A stretch of DNA of 40,320 nucleotides from CAZIWW01 sp964543275 (GCA_964543275.1 CAZIWW010000003.1:1-40320), one strand, 5' to 3'. Positions 1 to 8,075 are shown, numbered from the stretch's first letter. Notes: generated by a model from the letters alone, not told the origin. Program-made: numbers and translations.

Positions 1-1
1 T

Positions 2-631
2 ATGGAAATCATTTTTCTCCAAGTCGCTATTCTTATAATGTCAGTTGTCATCCATGAAGTCTCTCATGGTCTGGCGGCTTATTGGCTGGGGGATCCGACG
101 GCCAAATACGCCGGACGGCTCACCCTCAATCCGCTTAAGCACCTCGATTTGTGGGGATCTTTTGTAGTGCCCGTGCTGATGATTATGACTCTGGGAGTGG
201 GCTTTGGCTGGGCCAAGCCTGTGCCGTACAACCCGTATAACTTACGCAACCAGAAATACGGATCAGCCGTCGTCGGGGCGGCGGGACCGCTGTCTAATAT
301 CCTCATCGCTTTGGTGTTTGGGTTTTCCTTGAGAGTGCTGTTAATTACCGGAAGCATCTCTATTGGAGATTCAAGTCTGGCTATGGTCTTTTTCACTTCA
401 GTCATTATGATTAATATCCTGCTGGCTTTTTTTAACCTCATTCCTTTTCCTCCGCTGGACGGTTCTAAAATTTTGTTTGCCGTTTTGCCCATCAGCGAGG
501 AGACTAAGCTTCGTATGGAGCAGTTTGGGTTTATTTTTCTCTTTTTGATTATTTTTCTTTTAATTGGACCGATTAGTATTTTTTTAAATTTTATGCAGGA
601 TTGGTTTTTTAGGGTGGTAGTGGGAATGTGA
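2..631 (+). CDS. Site-2 protease family (M50) membrane metalloprotease
   Basis: Intramembrane zinc protease of the M50/S2P family, which cuts transmembrane substrates. The zinc motif HEVSH is at residues 18-22 in the first hydrophobic segment, and the third metal ligand region reads NLIPFPPLDG at 145-154 (Asp153). Further hydrophobic segments lie near 54-70, 92-115, 126-150 and 176-197. At 209 residues it has the size of the short, PDZ-less S2P proteins common in small genomes. The ATG is only one base from the window edge, so the true start could lie upstream, but the N-terminus looks complete for the family. Its substrate cannot be told from the sequence. A family C repeat fragment follows it. 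Confidence 0.9.
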   Translation: MEIIFLQVAILIMSVVIHEVSHGLAAYWLGDPTAKYAGRLTLNPLKHLDLWGSFVVPVLMIMTLGVGFGWAKPVPYNPYNLRNQKYGSAVVGAAGPLSNILIALVFGFSLRVLLITGSISIGDSSLAMVFFTSVIMINILLAFFNLIPFPPLDGSKILFAVLPISEETKLRMEQFGFIFLFLIIFLLIGPISIFLNFMQDWFFRVVVGM

Positions 632-640
632 AATAAGCTC

Positions 641-700
641 AAAACTCAAATCTCAAAAGTCAAAACCACAGCGCAGAACTTAAAACTTTTTGAATTAGTT
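641..700. repeat. Family C palindromic repeat, fragment
   Basis: This stretch is made of CTCAAAACTCAAATCTCAAA-like units, the left arm of the repeat family seen more completely at 19184-19318 and 26288-26395. The matching right arm is missing or degraded, so it looks like a decayed copy. Confidence 0.5.
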
Positions 701-734
701 TTTCATTTTTCATTTCGCGCTTCTAGTTTCATCA

Positions 735-763
735 TTGACAATTAATTAATTATTATTTAACAT
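735..763 (+). promoter_or_regulatory. Candidate promoter of the rpsL-rpsG-fusA cluster
   Basis: TTGACA at 735-740 and TAACAT at 758-763 are separated by 17 bases, a good sigma-70-type spacing. Transcription would start near 770, about 105 bases before rpsL. A small hairpin lies immediately downstream. Assigned from consensus only. Confidence 0.5.
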
Positions 764-769
764 TATGCT

Positions 770-790
770 TGCTAGCTTTCTAGCAGTTTT
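770..790 (+). terminator. Small hairpin with T-run (terminator or attenuator)
   Basis: TGCTAG at 770-775 pairs with CTAGCA at 780-785 around a CTTT loop, followed by GTTTTATTT. It may end the M50 protease transcript. Because it lies just after the candidate promoter it could instead act as an early attenuator for rpsL. The stem is only six pairs, so strength is uncertain. Confidence 0.4.
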
Positions 791-875
791 ATTTATGAAT
801 GGAATAATCTGTGAGCGGAGCGAACACTAAAATTTTGATTTTTGATTTTTGAATTTTGCGTTTAGCGAAACGTTT

Positions 876-1289
876 ATGCCGACCATTAACCAACTTAAAA
901 AACGCCCCAGAAAAAGTCTGAAAAAGAAATCCAAATCGCCGGCCATGACGAGGATTTTCAACACGCTTAAAAACAGACCGAGAGAGACCAACAGCCCTTT
1001 CAAGCGAGGCGTATGCGTGAAAGTCGGCACCACTACTCCCAAGAAGCCTAATTCGGCGCTTAGAAAAATTGCCAGGGTTAGGCTCACCAACGGCATGGAA
1101 GTAACCGCCTACATTCCAGGCATCGGCCATAATTTACAAGAACACTCCATCGTAATGATTCGGGGCGGCCGAGTGCCCGATCTCCCGGGCGTTCGCTATC
1201 ATGTGGTGCGGGGAATTTTGGACGCGGCCGGAGTAAGCGACAGAAAGCGGGGAAGGTCAAAATACGGAGCCAAAAAACCTAAAGAATAA
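876..1289 (+). CDS. rpsL: 30S ribosomal protein uS12
   Basis: Decoding-centre protein of the small subunit. The hallmark TTTPKKPNSALRK is at residues 52-64 and PDLPGVRYH at 101-109. At 137 residues it is about 13 longer than the E. coli protein, with the extra sequence in the basic N-terminal arm (around KSLKKKSKSPAMTRIFNTLK). The ATG at 876 is chosen because it begins MPTINQL, the normal uS12 N-terminus; an in-frame TTG nine codons earlier adds non-conserved residues. It is the first gene of the str-type segment, followed by rpsG after a family B repeat. No Shine-Dalgarno sequence is seen. Confidence 0.97.
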   Translation: MPTINQLKKRPRKSLKKKSKSPAMTRIFNTLKNRPRETNSPFKRGVCVKVGTTTPKKPNSALRKIARVRLTNGMEVTAYIPGIGHNLQEHSIVMIRGGRVPDLPGVRYHVVRGILDAAGVSDRKRGRSKYGAKKPKE

Positions 1290-1294
1290 TTATT

Positions 1295-1398
1295 ATGCTA
1301 ATCCGCTAATAAATGCGAATCAACGAATTGAGAATTTGTTAAGATGTTTCGCTTTTCATTCGCGATTTGCAGATTAGCGTTTATTTGCTGATTGGCAT
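1295..1398. repeat. Family B palindromic element, rpsL-rpsG spacer
   Basis: Imperfect palindrome with the left end ATGCTAATCCGC and a right end ATTGGCAT. It fills nearly the whole spacer, and its right end is six bases before the rpsG ATG. Related copies lie before rplB, rpsC, rplF, rplO and secE. Confidence 0.8.
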
Positions 1399-1404
1399 CA
1401 CCTT

Positions 1405-1870
1405 ATGTCACGGAGAAAAAGAGTCTATAAAAAATTTTGGAAAGCCGATCCCAAATACAACAGCCTGCTGGTGGGGAGGTTTGTTGGTCATCTAATGAAG
1501 AAGGGGAAAAGGAATGTGGCGGAGAAAGTTGTTTATGATTCTTTCGATATCATTCATAAACAAACAAAAAAAGGCGGTCTTAATATTTTCGAACAGGCGG
1601 TTAAAAATGTTTCTCCTTTGGTTGAAATTAAGTCGCGCAGGATAGGAGGCGCTAACTACCAAGTTCCAGTTCAAGTTCTGGGGGATAGGCGCTCAACATT
1701 GGCAATAAGGTGGATAATAGGCGCCTGCCGCGGGAGAAAGGGAAAGAAAATGGCGGAAAAGCTGGCGCAGGAGCTAATCGACGCTTCGCAAAAGACGGGA
1801 GCGGCTATGAAAAAGCGGGAGGACGTTCACCGAATGGCGGAAGCAAACAAGGCATTCGCGCATTTCGCGT
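1405..1870 (+). CDS. rpsG: 30S ribosomal protein uS7 (3' end in assembly gap)
   Basis: Primary 16S-binding protein that nucleates the 30S head. It begins MSRRKRVYKKFW and carries the conserved blocks KSRRIGGANYQVP and EANKAFAHF. 155 residues are visible before the gap. Family members often end within a few residues of AFAHF, and the partial codon T-N-N would allow a final Trp, so only the last one to three codons are probably lost in the N run. The open frame running through the gap into fusA sequence is an artefact of the Ns. Confidence 0.95.
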
Positions 1871-1970
1871 NNNNNNNNNNNNNNNNNNNNNNNNNNNNNN
1901 NNNNNNNNNNNNNNNNNNNNNNNNNNNNNNNNNNNNNNNNNNNNNNNNNNNNNNNNNNNNNNNNNNNNNN
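1871..1970. other. Assembly gap (100 N) between rpsG and fusA
   Basis: A run of exactly 100 Ns, the usual placeholder for a gap of unknown size. It hides the end of rpsG, the rpsG-fusA spacer and the first few codons of fusA. Given the other spacers, a palindromic repeat here is a plausible cause of the break. Confidence 0.99.
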
Positions 1971-4046
1971 CAATATCCCATCGAAAAATACCGTAATATC
2001 GGAATCATAGCTCATATTGACGCCGGCAAGACTACCACTACCGAGCGAGTTTTATTTTACACTGGAATTTCTCATAAGATCGGCGAAGTGCATGAAGGAG
2101 AAGCTATTATGGACTGGATGGAACAGGAACGTGAGCGAGGAATTACTATTACCAGCGCGGCAACTACGTGTTATTGGAGGGATTGTCAGATTAATATAAT
2201 TGACACGCCTGGGCATGTGGATTTTACGGTGGAGGTGGAAAGGAGCCTGCGAGTGCTGGACGGCGGCGTGGTTGTTTTCGACGGCAAGGAGGGGGTGGAG
2301 CCGCAATCGGAAACCGTCTGGAGGCAAGCCGATAAATATAAAGTTCCCCGCATTTGCTTTATAAATAAAATTGACAAAGAGGGAGCCGACTTTTTTTATT
2401 CACTGGGAACTATTTGGGATCGTCTTTCGCCAAACGCCGTGGCTGTTCAAATACCAATTGGCGAGCGGAGCGATTTTTCGGGAGTAGTGGATTTAATGAA
2501 GATGAAAGCGATTACTTTTGAGGGCGATAAGGGTGAGGTGGTGAAGGAGGGTGAGATTCCGGCCGACTTACGGGATAAAGCTAAGGAGTGGCGGGAAAAG
2601 ATGGTGGAGAAAATTGCTGAAACGAACGACAAGTTAACTGAAAAGTTTTTAAGCGGGGAAGAGATTCCGGTTGAAGATCTTGCAGCAACGCTTAGAAAAG
2701 CTGTCGTGGAAAATAAATTAACCCCGGTTTATTGCGGATCCGCTCTGAAAAATAAAGGAGTTCAGCCGATTCTGGACGGGGTTGTTGACTATCTTCCCTC
2801 GCCGGTTGATATTCCGCCTGCCAAGGGCGTAAACCCAAAAACAGGAGAAGAAGTTGAAATTAAACCCGATGACCGCGCTCCGTTTTCAGCTCTGGCTTTC
2901 AAAGTTGCTACCGATCCTTTCGTGGGCCAGCTAACTTTCTTTAGAGTTTATTCCGGAGCGATCAAAGCGGGCTCCTATGTGCTTAATTCGGCTAAAGGGG
3001 AAAAGGAAAGAATAGGGCGCATTCTTCGCATGCATTCCAATCACCGAGAGGAAGTGGAAGAGATTTATGCCGGCGGCATCGGAGCTTTAGTTGGAATGAA
3101 GCATACTGCAACTGGGGACACTCTTTGCGATCAGGATAATCCCGTGATTTTAGAGTCGATAACTTTCCCCGAGCCGGTAATTTCCATTGCCATCGAGCCG
3201 AAAACCAAAGCCGATCAGGAAAAAATGGGACTGGCTCTCAAGAAGCTTAGCGAGGAGGATCCGACTTTTAAAATTCGCACTGATGAAGAAACCGGGCAAA
3301 CTATTATCTCCGGCATGGGGGAACTGCATTTGGACATCATTGTCGATCGCATGAAGAGGGAATTTAAAGTCGAAGCTAATATCGGCCGACCACAGGTCGC
3401 TTACCGGGAAACCATTAAGCAAATAGCGGAGGCAGAAGGGAAATACATTCGGCAATCGGGCGGACGGGGTCAATATGGCCATTGCTGGCTGCGGGTGGAA
3501 CCATTGGAGAGGGGCAAGGGGTTTGAATTTGAAAATGAAATTAAAGGCGGCGTTATTCCCCAAGAATATATTCCGGCTATTCAAAAAGGCGTCAAGGAGA
3601 CTTTGGAAAATGGAGTAGTGGCCGGTTTTCCTTTAGTGGATATTAAGGTTGCGGTTTACGACGGCTCTTTTCACGAGGTGGATTCTTCCGAGGCGGCTTT
3701 TAAAATTGCCGGCTCTATGGCTGTTAAAGAAGCGGTGAAAAGAAGCAAACCGGTTATTCTGGAACCGATAATGAAAGTAGAGGTAGTGACCCCGGAACAA
3801 TTTATGGGAGATGTGGTGGGAGATCTTAATTCGAAGCGTGGACAAATTCAAGAAATGGAGGACCGAGGCGAAGGAACCGCCAGAGTAAAAGAGATTAGCG
3901 CTTTGATTCCTCTAGCTTCTATGTTTGGCTACGCCACCAATCTTCGGTCTATGACCCAGGGCAGAGCCAGTTACAATATGGAGTTCGATCATTACGAAGA
4001 GGTGCCGGCAAATATTGCGGAAGAGATAAAGGGAGGAGGTAAATAG
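1971..4046 (+). CDS. fusA: Elongation factor G (5' end in assembly gap)
   Basis: Translocation GTPase. The visible 691 residues start at QYPIEKYRNIGIIAHIDAGK, so probably only about three or four N-terminal residues are missing. G-domain motifs are present: AHIDAGKTTTTER (P-loop), the switch region RGITITSAAT, DTPGHVDF and NKID. Domains II to V follow, including the domain IV stretch QSGGRGQYGHCW. The reading frame is fixed by the stop at 4044-4046. It follows rpsG as in the classical str operon. A shift into a small non-ribosomal gene occurs downstream before tuf. Confidence 0.97.
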   Translation, partial: QYPIEKYRNIGIIAHIDAGKTTTTERVLFYTGISHKIGEVHEGEAIMDWMEQERERGITITSAATTCYWRDCQINIIDTPGHVDFTVEVERSLRVLDGGVVVFDGKEGVEPQSETVWRQADKYKVPRICFINKIDKEGADFFYSLGTIWDRLSPNAVAVQIPIGERSDFSGVVDLMKMKAITFEGDKGEVVKEGEIPADLRDKAKEWREKMVEKIAETNDKLTEKFLSGEEIPVEDLAATLRKAVVENKLTPVYCGSALKNKGVQPILDGVVDYLPSPVDIPPAKGVNPKTGEEVEIKPDDRAPFSALAFKVATDPFVGQLTFFRVYSGAIKAGSYVLNSAKGEKERIGRILRMHSNHREEVEEIYAGGIGALVGMKHTATGDTLCDQDNPVILESITFPEPVISIAIEPKTKADQEKMGLALKKLSEEDPTFKIRTDEETGQTIISGMGELHLDIIVDRMKREFKVEANIGRPQVAYRETIKQIAEAEGKYIRQSGGRGQYGHCWLRVEPLERGKGFEFENEIKGGVIPQEYIPAIQKGVKETLENGVVAGFPLVDIKVAVYDGSFHEVDSSEAAFKIAGSMAVKEAVKRSKPVILEPIMKVEVVTPEQFMGDVVGDLNSKRGQIQEMEDRGEGTARVKEISALIPLASMFGYATNLRSMTQGRASYNMEFDHYEEVPANIAEEIKGGGK

Positions 4047-4259
4047 GTTGTAGAGAAATTGGGGTGTAAGCCGTGGATCTGGCTGCAAGCTGTAGGCTGT
4101 AGTGTCACAAATGGAAAAATCCTATAACCAAAGGCCTATGACCTGTTTTACTATCGATGACCTGTTTCCCCGCGGCAAGGATTCGCATATTCTCGCCAGA
4201 GATAGACAGGCGTGGGTAACTCACCTGCCCGCCGACGGGTAGTTCATAGAGATAAATCA
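4047..4259. other. Spacer between fusA and the small Phd-like gene
   Basis: About 210 bases without a gene. It contains short repeats such as CTGCAAGCTGTAGGCTGTAG and a compact hairpin CCCG-CCGA-CGGG near 4229-4240. I see no clear promoter or Rho-independent terminator. Confidence 0.4.
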
Positions 4260-4553
4260 ATGTTTACTGAAGAATTTAAAAACTTAATAAAAAACATCGG
4301 CGGCAGATATATCATTGTTGAAAATGGCAAGCCATGCTATATTTTGATGAGTTGGGAAGAATACAAAAAAGCAATTATTGATCGCAAGCCAGTTGAAATG
4401 TTGACAGAAGAGGAACTTATTGATAAAATCAACGATGATATCGCTCTTTGGAGAGAAAATCAGAAAAAGGATGGCTATATTAACAATGATGATAGTAAAG
4501 ATAACGTGTTGCTGGATGAGATTGAAGGATTAGAGGATATTGAATATGTTTAA
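4260..4553 (+). CDS. Small protein resembling a Phd/YefM-type antitoxin, orphan
   Basis: 97 residues from the ATG at 4260. The segment GGRYIIVENGKPCYILMSWE resembles the beta-hairpin core of the Phd/YefM antitoxin fold (the pattern 'vveNGkPvavl-s-eey'), followed by a charged, acidic C-terminal half. No toxin gene is adjacent, so a toxin-antitoxin role is not supported; a DNA-binding or small regulatory role is possible. An upstream in-frame start at 4212 exists, but its 16 extra residues come from spacer sequence. It sits between fusA and tuf, an unusual place for a non-ribosomal gene. Family assignment is tentative. Confidence 0.55.
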   Translation: MFTEEFKNLIKNIGGRYIIVENGKPCYILMSWEEYKKAIIDRKPVEMLTEEELIDKINDDIALWRENQKKDGYINNDDSKDNVLLDEIEGLEDIEYV

Positions 4554-4565
4554 GCTTAATTAAGC

Positions 4566-4594
4566 TTGCCGGATTGATAGATTTAAGGTAAAAT
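4566..4594 (+). promoter_or_regulatory. Candidate promoter for tuf
   Basis: TTGCCG at 4566-4571 and TAAAAT at 4589-4594 are separated by 17 bases, about 100 bases before tuf. A perfect 16-bp palindrome, AAGCTTAATTAAGCTT at 4552-4567, overlaps both the stop codon of the preceding gene and the -35 box. Consensus-based call only. Confidence 0.4.
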
Positions 4595-4690
4595 GTTTTT
4601 ATTGACGCTAATAAAATAAATTAAATAAATTAATTAAAACGAATTTGCGTAAATTTGCATTGAATTTGTGCTAATTCGTGAGTAAAAAAT

Positions 4691-5884
4691 ATGACGGAAG
4701 TATTTGAAAGAGCTAAGTCCCACATTAACGTTGGCACTATTGGACATGTTGATCATGGAAAAACGACTCTTACGGCGGCGATTCTGCATGTTTTGAATCT
4801 GACTGGAATGAAAGCCCAAAAGAAGTCGGTTGAGGAAATTGACAAAGCTCCGGAAGAGAAGGAGCGGGGAATTACTATTGCCACGGCTCACTGCGAGTAC
4901 GAGTCGGAAAAAAGACACTATGCTCACGTAGACTGCCCTGGGCACGCTGACTATATTAAAAATATGATTACAGGCGCCGCCCAGATGGATGGAGGAATTT
5001 TAGTGGTTAGCGCTACCGACGGTCCTATGCCTCAAACTCGAGAGCACATTCTTTTAGCTCGTCAAGTTGGCGTGCCATCCATTGTGGTATTCCTTAATAA
5101 AGTGGATATGGTTGACGATCCGGAGCTGGTTGATCTTGTGGAAGCCGAAGTCAGGGAACTTTTAACTAAATATGAGTTTGACGGCGATAACATTCCGGTG
5201 ATTCGAGGTTCCGCCCTCAAAGCTTTGCAGGCTACCAGCAAGGACGACGAGGCTGTTAAGCCGATTTTGGATTTAGTGAAAGCGCTTGATGAAAATATTC
5301 CAGAGCCGGTTAGAGAAATTGACAAGCCGTTCCTAATGCCCATTGAAGACATTTTCTCTATTGAAGGAAGAGGAACTGTAGTTACTGGAAGGATTGAAAG
5401 AGGAGTTGTGAATCTCAATGAAGAAGTTGAGATTGTCGGTCTCCGCCCGACCATTAAGACCACCGTTACCGGAATTGAGATGTTTAATAAGAGTCTTGAC
5501 AAAGGGCAGGCTGGAGATAACGCTGGTATTCTGCTTCGCGGCACCAAGAAAGAAGAAGTGGAGAGAGGGCAAGTTTTGGCTAAGCCGGGCTCAATCACTC
5601 CGCACACTGAATTTGAGGGGGAAGTTTATATTCTAACCAAAGAAGAGGGCGGAAGGCACACGCCGTTCTTTAAGGGGTATAAGCCGCAGTTTTATATTCG
5701 AACCACGGACGTGACCGGAGAAGTTATTCTTCCCGAGGGAACGGAGATGGTTATGCCGGGCGATACGGTTAATCTGGGAATTAAACTGATCAGTCAAGTG
5801 GCTGTGGAAGACGGAATGAAATTTGCCATTCGCGAAGGCGGCAAGACAGTCGGAGCCGGGGTTGTTACTAAGATTACTAAGTAG
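4691..5884 (+). CDS. tuf: Elongation factor Tu
   Basis: GTPase that carries aminoacyl-tRNA to the ribosome. The 397-residue length is standard. GHVDHGKTT (P-loop), the effector region KERGITI, DCPGHADY and NKVDM are all intact; domain II begins around FSIEGRGTVVTGR and domain III ends KTVGAGVVTK. The ATG at 4691 gives the conserved opening ...ERAKSHINVGTIGHVDHG. Followed by rpsJ after a 102-bp spacer, linking the str and S10 segments. Confidence 0.98.
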   Translation: MTEVFERAKSHINVGTIGHVDHGKTTLTAAILHVLNLTGMKAQKKSVEEIDKAPEEKERGITIATAHCEYESEKRHYAHVDCPGHADYIKNMITGAAQMDGGILVVSATDGPMPQTREHILLARQVGVPSIVVFLNKVDMVDDPELVDLVEAEVRELLTKYEFDGDNIPVIRGSALKALQATSKDDEAVKPILDLVKALDENIPEPVREIDKPFLMPIEDIFSIEGRGTVVTGRIERGVVNLNEEVEIVGLRPTIKTTVTGIEMFNKSLDKGQAGDNAGILLRGTKKEEVERGQVLAKPGSITPHTEFEGEVYILTKEEGGRHTPFFKGYKPQFYIRTTDVTGEVILPEGTEMVMPGDTVNLGIKLISQVAVEDGMKFAIREGGKTVGAGVVTKITK

Positions 5885-5986
5885 TTTACAAGCCGAGTCT
5901 GCGAATTGCTAGTTTCATATGAATGTATGAATTGTATAGCGCAAGATTAGTAATTTTCGGACAATTGATTAACTTTAACAATACAG

Positions 5987-6325
5987 ATGGCAACCAAGAA
6001 GAAAGAATTCGAAGAAGAAGTCAAGCCAAGAATAAGAATTAAAATTAAAGCTTACGATCACAAGGTTATTGATCGATCGGCTCTTCAAATTGTGGAGACG
6101 GCAGAGCGGACTGGCGCGGAGGTTTTGGGTCCAGTGCCTCTTCCAACCAATATTCATAGGTATACGGTGAATAAGTCAACATTTATTCATAAAGATAGCC
6201 GTGATCAGTACGAAATGAGAATTCACAAAAGACTGATTGACATCTATAATCCTACTTCAAAAACGATAGACAACTTGACTAATCTAGATCTTCCAGCTGG
6301 GGTGGGTGTGGAAATCAAAATGTGA
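5987..6325 (+). CDS. rpsJ: 30S ribosomal protein uS10
   Basis: 30S head protein. The core RIRIKIKAYDHKVIDRSA and the Pro-loop region GPVPLPTNIHRYTVNKSTF are conserved, as is the C-terminal IDNLTNLDLPAGVGVEIKM. At 112 residues it carries about ten extra charged N-terminal residues (MATKKKEFEEEVKP) relative to E. coli. It heads the S10 segment, but an unusually long 375-bp spacer separates it from rplC. Confidence 0.97.
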   Translation: MATKKKEFEEEVKPRIRIKIKAYDHKVIDRSALQIVETAERTGAEVLGPVPLPTNIHRYTVNKSTFIHKDSRDQYEMRIHKRLIDIYNPTSKTIDNLTNLDLPAGVGVEIKM

Positions 6326-6327
6326 TG

Positions 6328-6440
6328 TTCTCTACGAATTACGAATCAATTACGAATATACGAATGAATGAGAATTAAAATAACATGCTTGTATAAAAAT
6401 TGATTCGTGTATTCGTACAAGGTTCGTAATTCGTAGAGAA
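6328..6440. repeat. Family A palindromic element, type copy, after rpsJ
   Basis: Termini are a perfect 18-bp inverted repeat: TTCTCTACGAATTACGAA at 6328-6345 and its exact reverse complement at 6423-6440. Inside lies a second set of arms (TACGAATATACGAAT / ATTCGTGTATTCGTA) around a centre containing ATGCTTGTATAAAAATTG. No T-run follows, so it is not a simple intrinsic terminator. Confidence 0.9.
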
Positions 6441-6454
6441 TAAACCTAGTTAAA

Positions 6455-6550
6455 GTCCTTTCCTCGTCTTTATGAGGTTCGGATACTCAACTAGCCAGAG
6501 ATTTGGGCGGATCTTTCAAGCCCATGAATGAAACTAACTGGCTTGAGGAC
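6455..6550 (+). ncRNA. Candidate structured RNA upstream of rplC, function unknown
   Basis: Nested complementary segments can be read by eye: GTCCT 6455-6459 with AGGAC 6546-6550; a local CCTC/GAGG hairpin (6462-6465 and 6474-6477); CTCAA 6486-6490 with TTGAG 6543-6547 (partly competing with the outer stem); GCCAG 6494-6498 with CTGGC 6538-6542; TGGGC 6504-6508 with GCCCA 6520-6524. The arrangement looks like a multi-stem RNA and does not belong to the surrounding repeat families. It matches no riboswitch or r-protein leader I recognise. It could be a leader controlling rplC or another inserted element. Confidence 0.35.
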
Positions 6551-6566
6551 GCCTATTTTTGTTGCC

Positions 6567-6669
6567 CTCCACGAATTATCCCGCTATAGCGGGACCACGC
6601 CGCGGCGGTGGCGAATTTAGTACAAATGCATGAATTCGTGTTTCATTCGTAATTCGTATATTCGTGGAG
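6567..6669. repeat. Family A element carrying the 43-nt GC-rich module, before rplC
   Basis: Arms CTCCACGAATTA and ...ATTCGTGGAG enclose a GC-rich module at 6574-6616 with the perfect palindrome CCCGCTATAGCGGG. A further right-arm fragment (TATTCGTAATTCATAGAGA) continues to within four bases of the rplC ATG. The same module occurs at 15883-15925 and 16973-17015. Confidence 0.8.
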
Positions 6670-6700
6670 CGTCAGCGTATTCGTAATTCATAGAGAAATC

Positions 6701-7291
6701 ATGAGATTTATCCTAGGCAAAAAACTTGGAATGAGCACTGTGTACGACAAAGACAAGGGAGCGCTGAACGTGACTCTGGTTGAGTGCGCGCCGAATGTGG
6801 TAACGCAGATTAGAACCGAAAATAAGGATGGCTATGAAGCGGTGCAGATTGGAAAGCTCAAAGTTCAAAGTTCAAAGCTCAAAACTAAGGTAAATGATTT
6901 TTGTAAAATTAAAGAATTTGGGGCGGAGGTTAAGAGTTATAAAGTTGGCGATGTGGTTGATGTCAGTCAGTTTAAGGTCGGAGATAAAGTAAAAGTTTCT
7001 GGGGTAACTAAGGCTAAGGGTTTTCAAGGAGCAATGAAGAGGCATGGCTTTAAGGGATCTCCTCATTCCCATGGCCATAAGCACGATTGGCGAGCGCCGG
7101 GATCGATCGGATCCAGTTTTCCCGAACATGTGATTAAGGGCAAGAAAATGGCCGGCCGCATGGGAGGAAAAAGAGCCACCAGCGTAAACTTGGAAATAGT
7201 CAAAGTAGACAAAGATGATAATATTTTATTCTTAAAGGGATCCGTGCCGGGAGTGAAGGGGAGAATAGTAGAAGTAATTTCTGATGACTGA
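6701..7291 (+). CDS. rplC: 50S ribosomal protein uL3
   Basis: Early-assembly 23S-binding protein near the peptidyl-transferase centre. It starts MRFILGKKLGM and contains the conserved segments VSGVTKAKGFQGAMKRHGF and PGSIGSSFPEHVIKGKKMAG. At 196 residues it is slightly shorter than E. coli uL3. Residues 52-64 (KLKVQSSKLKTKV) are encoded by repeat-like DNA, AAAGTTCAAAGTTCAAAGCT and flanks at 6853-6888, of the same kind as the intergenic family C repeats. The start is fixed by the conserved N-terminus. Confidence 0.97.
   Translation: MRFILGKKLGMSTVYDKDKGALNVTLVECAPNVVTQIRTENKDGYEAVQIGKLKVQSSKLKTKVNDFCKIKEFGAEVKSYKVGDVVDVSQFKVGDKVKVSGVTKAKGFQGAMKRHGFKGSPHSHGHKHDWRAPGSIGSSFPEHVIKGKKMAGRMGGKRATSVNLEIVKVDKDDNILFLKGSVPGVKGRIVEVISDD
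6853..6888 (+). repeat. Family C-like repeat inside rplC, in frame
   Basis: Four near-identical units of the type AAAGTTC/AAAGCTC lie in a variable loop of uL3 and are translated as KLKVQSSKLKT. They match the units of the intergenic and rRNA family C elements, suggesting repeat-derived coding sequence. Confidence 0.55.
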
Positions 7292-7433
7292 TTAATCTGG
7301 TTAGTCTAAACAAATCTCAAAGTCTAAGATCCAATGACCAAAGTTATATTAAATAGAAGCGGAGAGATAGTTTCAGGATTTGGGAATTAGACATTAGGAT
7401 TTCTTTAGGTTAATCAGAAATTAGAAATTTTTC

Positions 7434-8066
7434 ATGATTAAGTTCCCTGTCCACAATTTAAAAGGTGAAAGAGTAAGGGAATTAGAGTTATCGCCTAGTA
7501 TTTTTGGCTTGCCAAAAAACGACGAACTTCTGCGTCAGGTCTACACGGTTCAAGCGGCTAACCGGAGGCGTGTTATAGCTCATACTAAAGATAGGGCGGA
7601 GAGAGCAGGATCTGGACGGAAGCCCTGGAGACAGAAGGGAACAGGAAGAGCTAGAGCAGGTTCAGTTCGGTCGCCAATTTGGAGAAAGGGAGGAATTACT
7701 TTTGGGCCGACTCGGAATAGAAATTTCAAGAAAGACATTCCACAAAAAATGAAACGTAAAGCTTTGCTGATTGTTCTAAGCGGAAAGGCTAGAGATAAGG
7801 AGCTTGTGGTGGTTGAAAATTTGAAGATTGAAAAGTTAAAAACAAAAAAAATGCGTCAGGCTGTGGATAGTTTAAAGCTGAAAGGCAGTATTCTGTTGGG
7901 GTTTTCAAATCGGGAAAGAGATATTATGAGAGCCAGCCGCAACTTACCCGACGTTGTCAACATTGATGCTAATAGGTTAAATGTTTTTGATATTTTGAAT
8001 TGTAAGTATCTGGTGGTTAGCGAAGAAAGTATTAAGATGCTAGAAGGCAAATATGGCAGAAAGTGA
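7434..8066 (+). CDS. rplD: 50S ribosomal protein uL4
   Basis: Exit-tunnel and early-assembly protein. The extended basic loop that reaches the tunnel is clear: GSGRKPWRQKGTGRARAG followed by SPIWRKGGITFGP. Its 210 residues fit the family. It follows rplC at the normal S10-operon position after a 142-bp spacer containing AT-rich repeat fragments. The ATG at 7434 is preceded by TTAGAAATTTTTC with no Shine-Dalgarno match. Confidence 0.97.
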   Translation: MIKFPVHNLKGERVRELELSPSIFGLPKNDELLRQVYTVQAANRRRVIAHTKDRAERAGSGRKPWRQKGTGRARAGSVRSPIWRKGGITFGPTRNRNFKKDIPQKMKRKALLIVLSGKARDKELVVVENLKIEKLKTKKMRQAVDSLKLKGSILLGFSNRERDIMRASRNLPDVVNIDANRLNVFDILNCKYLVVSEESIKMLEGKYGRK

Positions 8067-8075
8067 TTAACAACA

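Noticed and set aside
1710..4046. A 778-residue open frame running from inside rpsG through the N gap into fusA
   Set aside because: It reads rpsG in a wrong frame and crosses 100 Ns; EF-G homology begins only at 1971.
5062..5607. Long minus-strand open frames opposite tuf, rplB, gyrB, secY and other genes
   Set aside because: They are shadows of conserved plus-strand genes with low-complexity Ser/Pro/Leu-rich translations and no family features.
6328..6440. Family A palindromes as intrinsic terminators
   Set aside because: No T-run follows the right arm on either strand, and termination after almost every ribosomal gene would be incompatible with operon expression.
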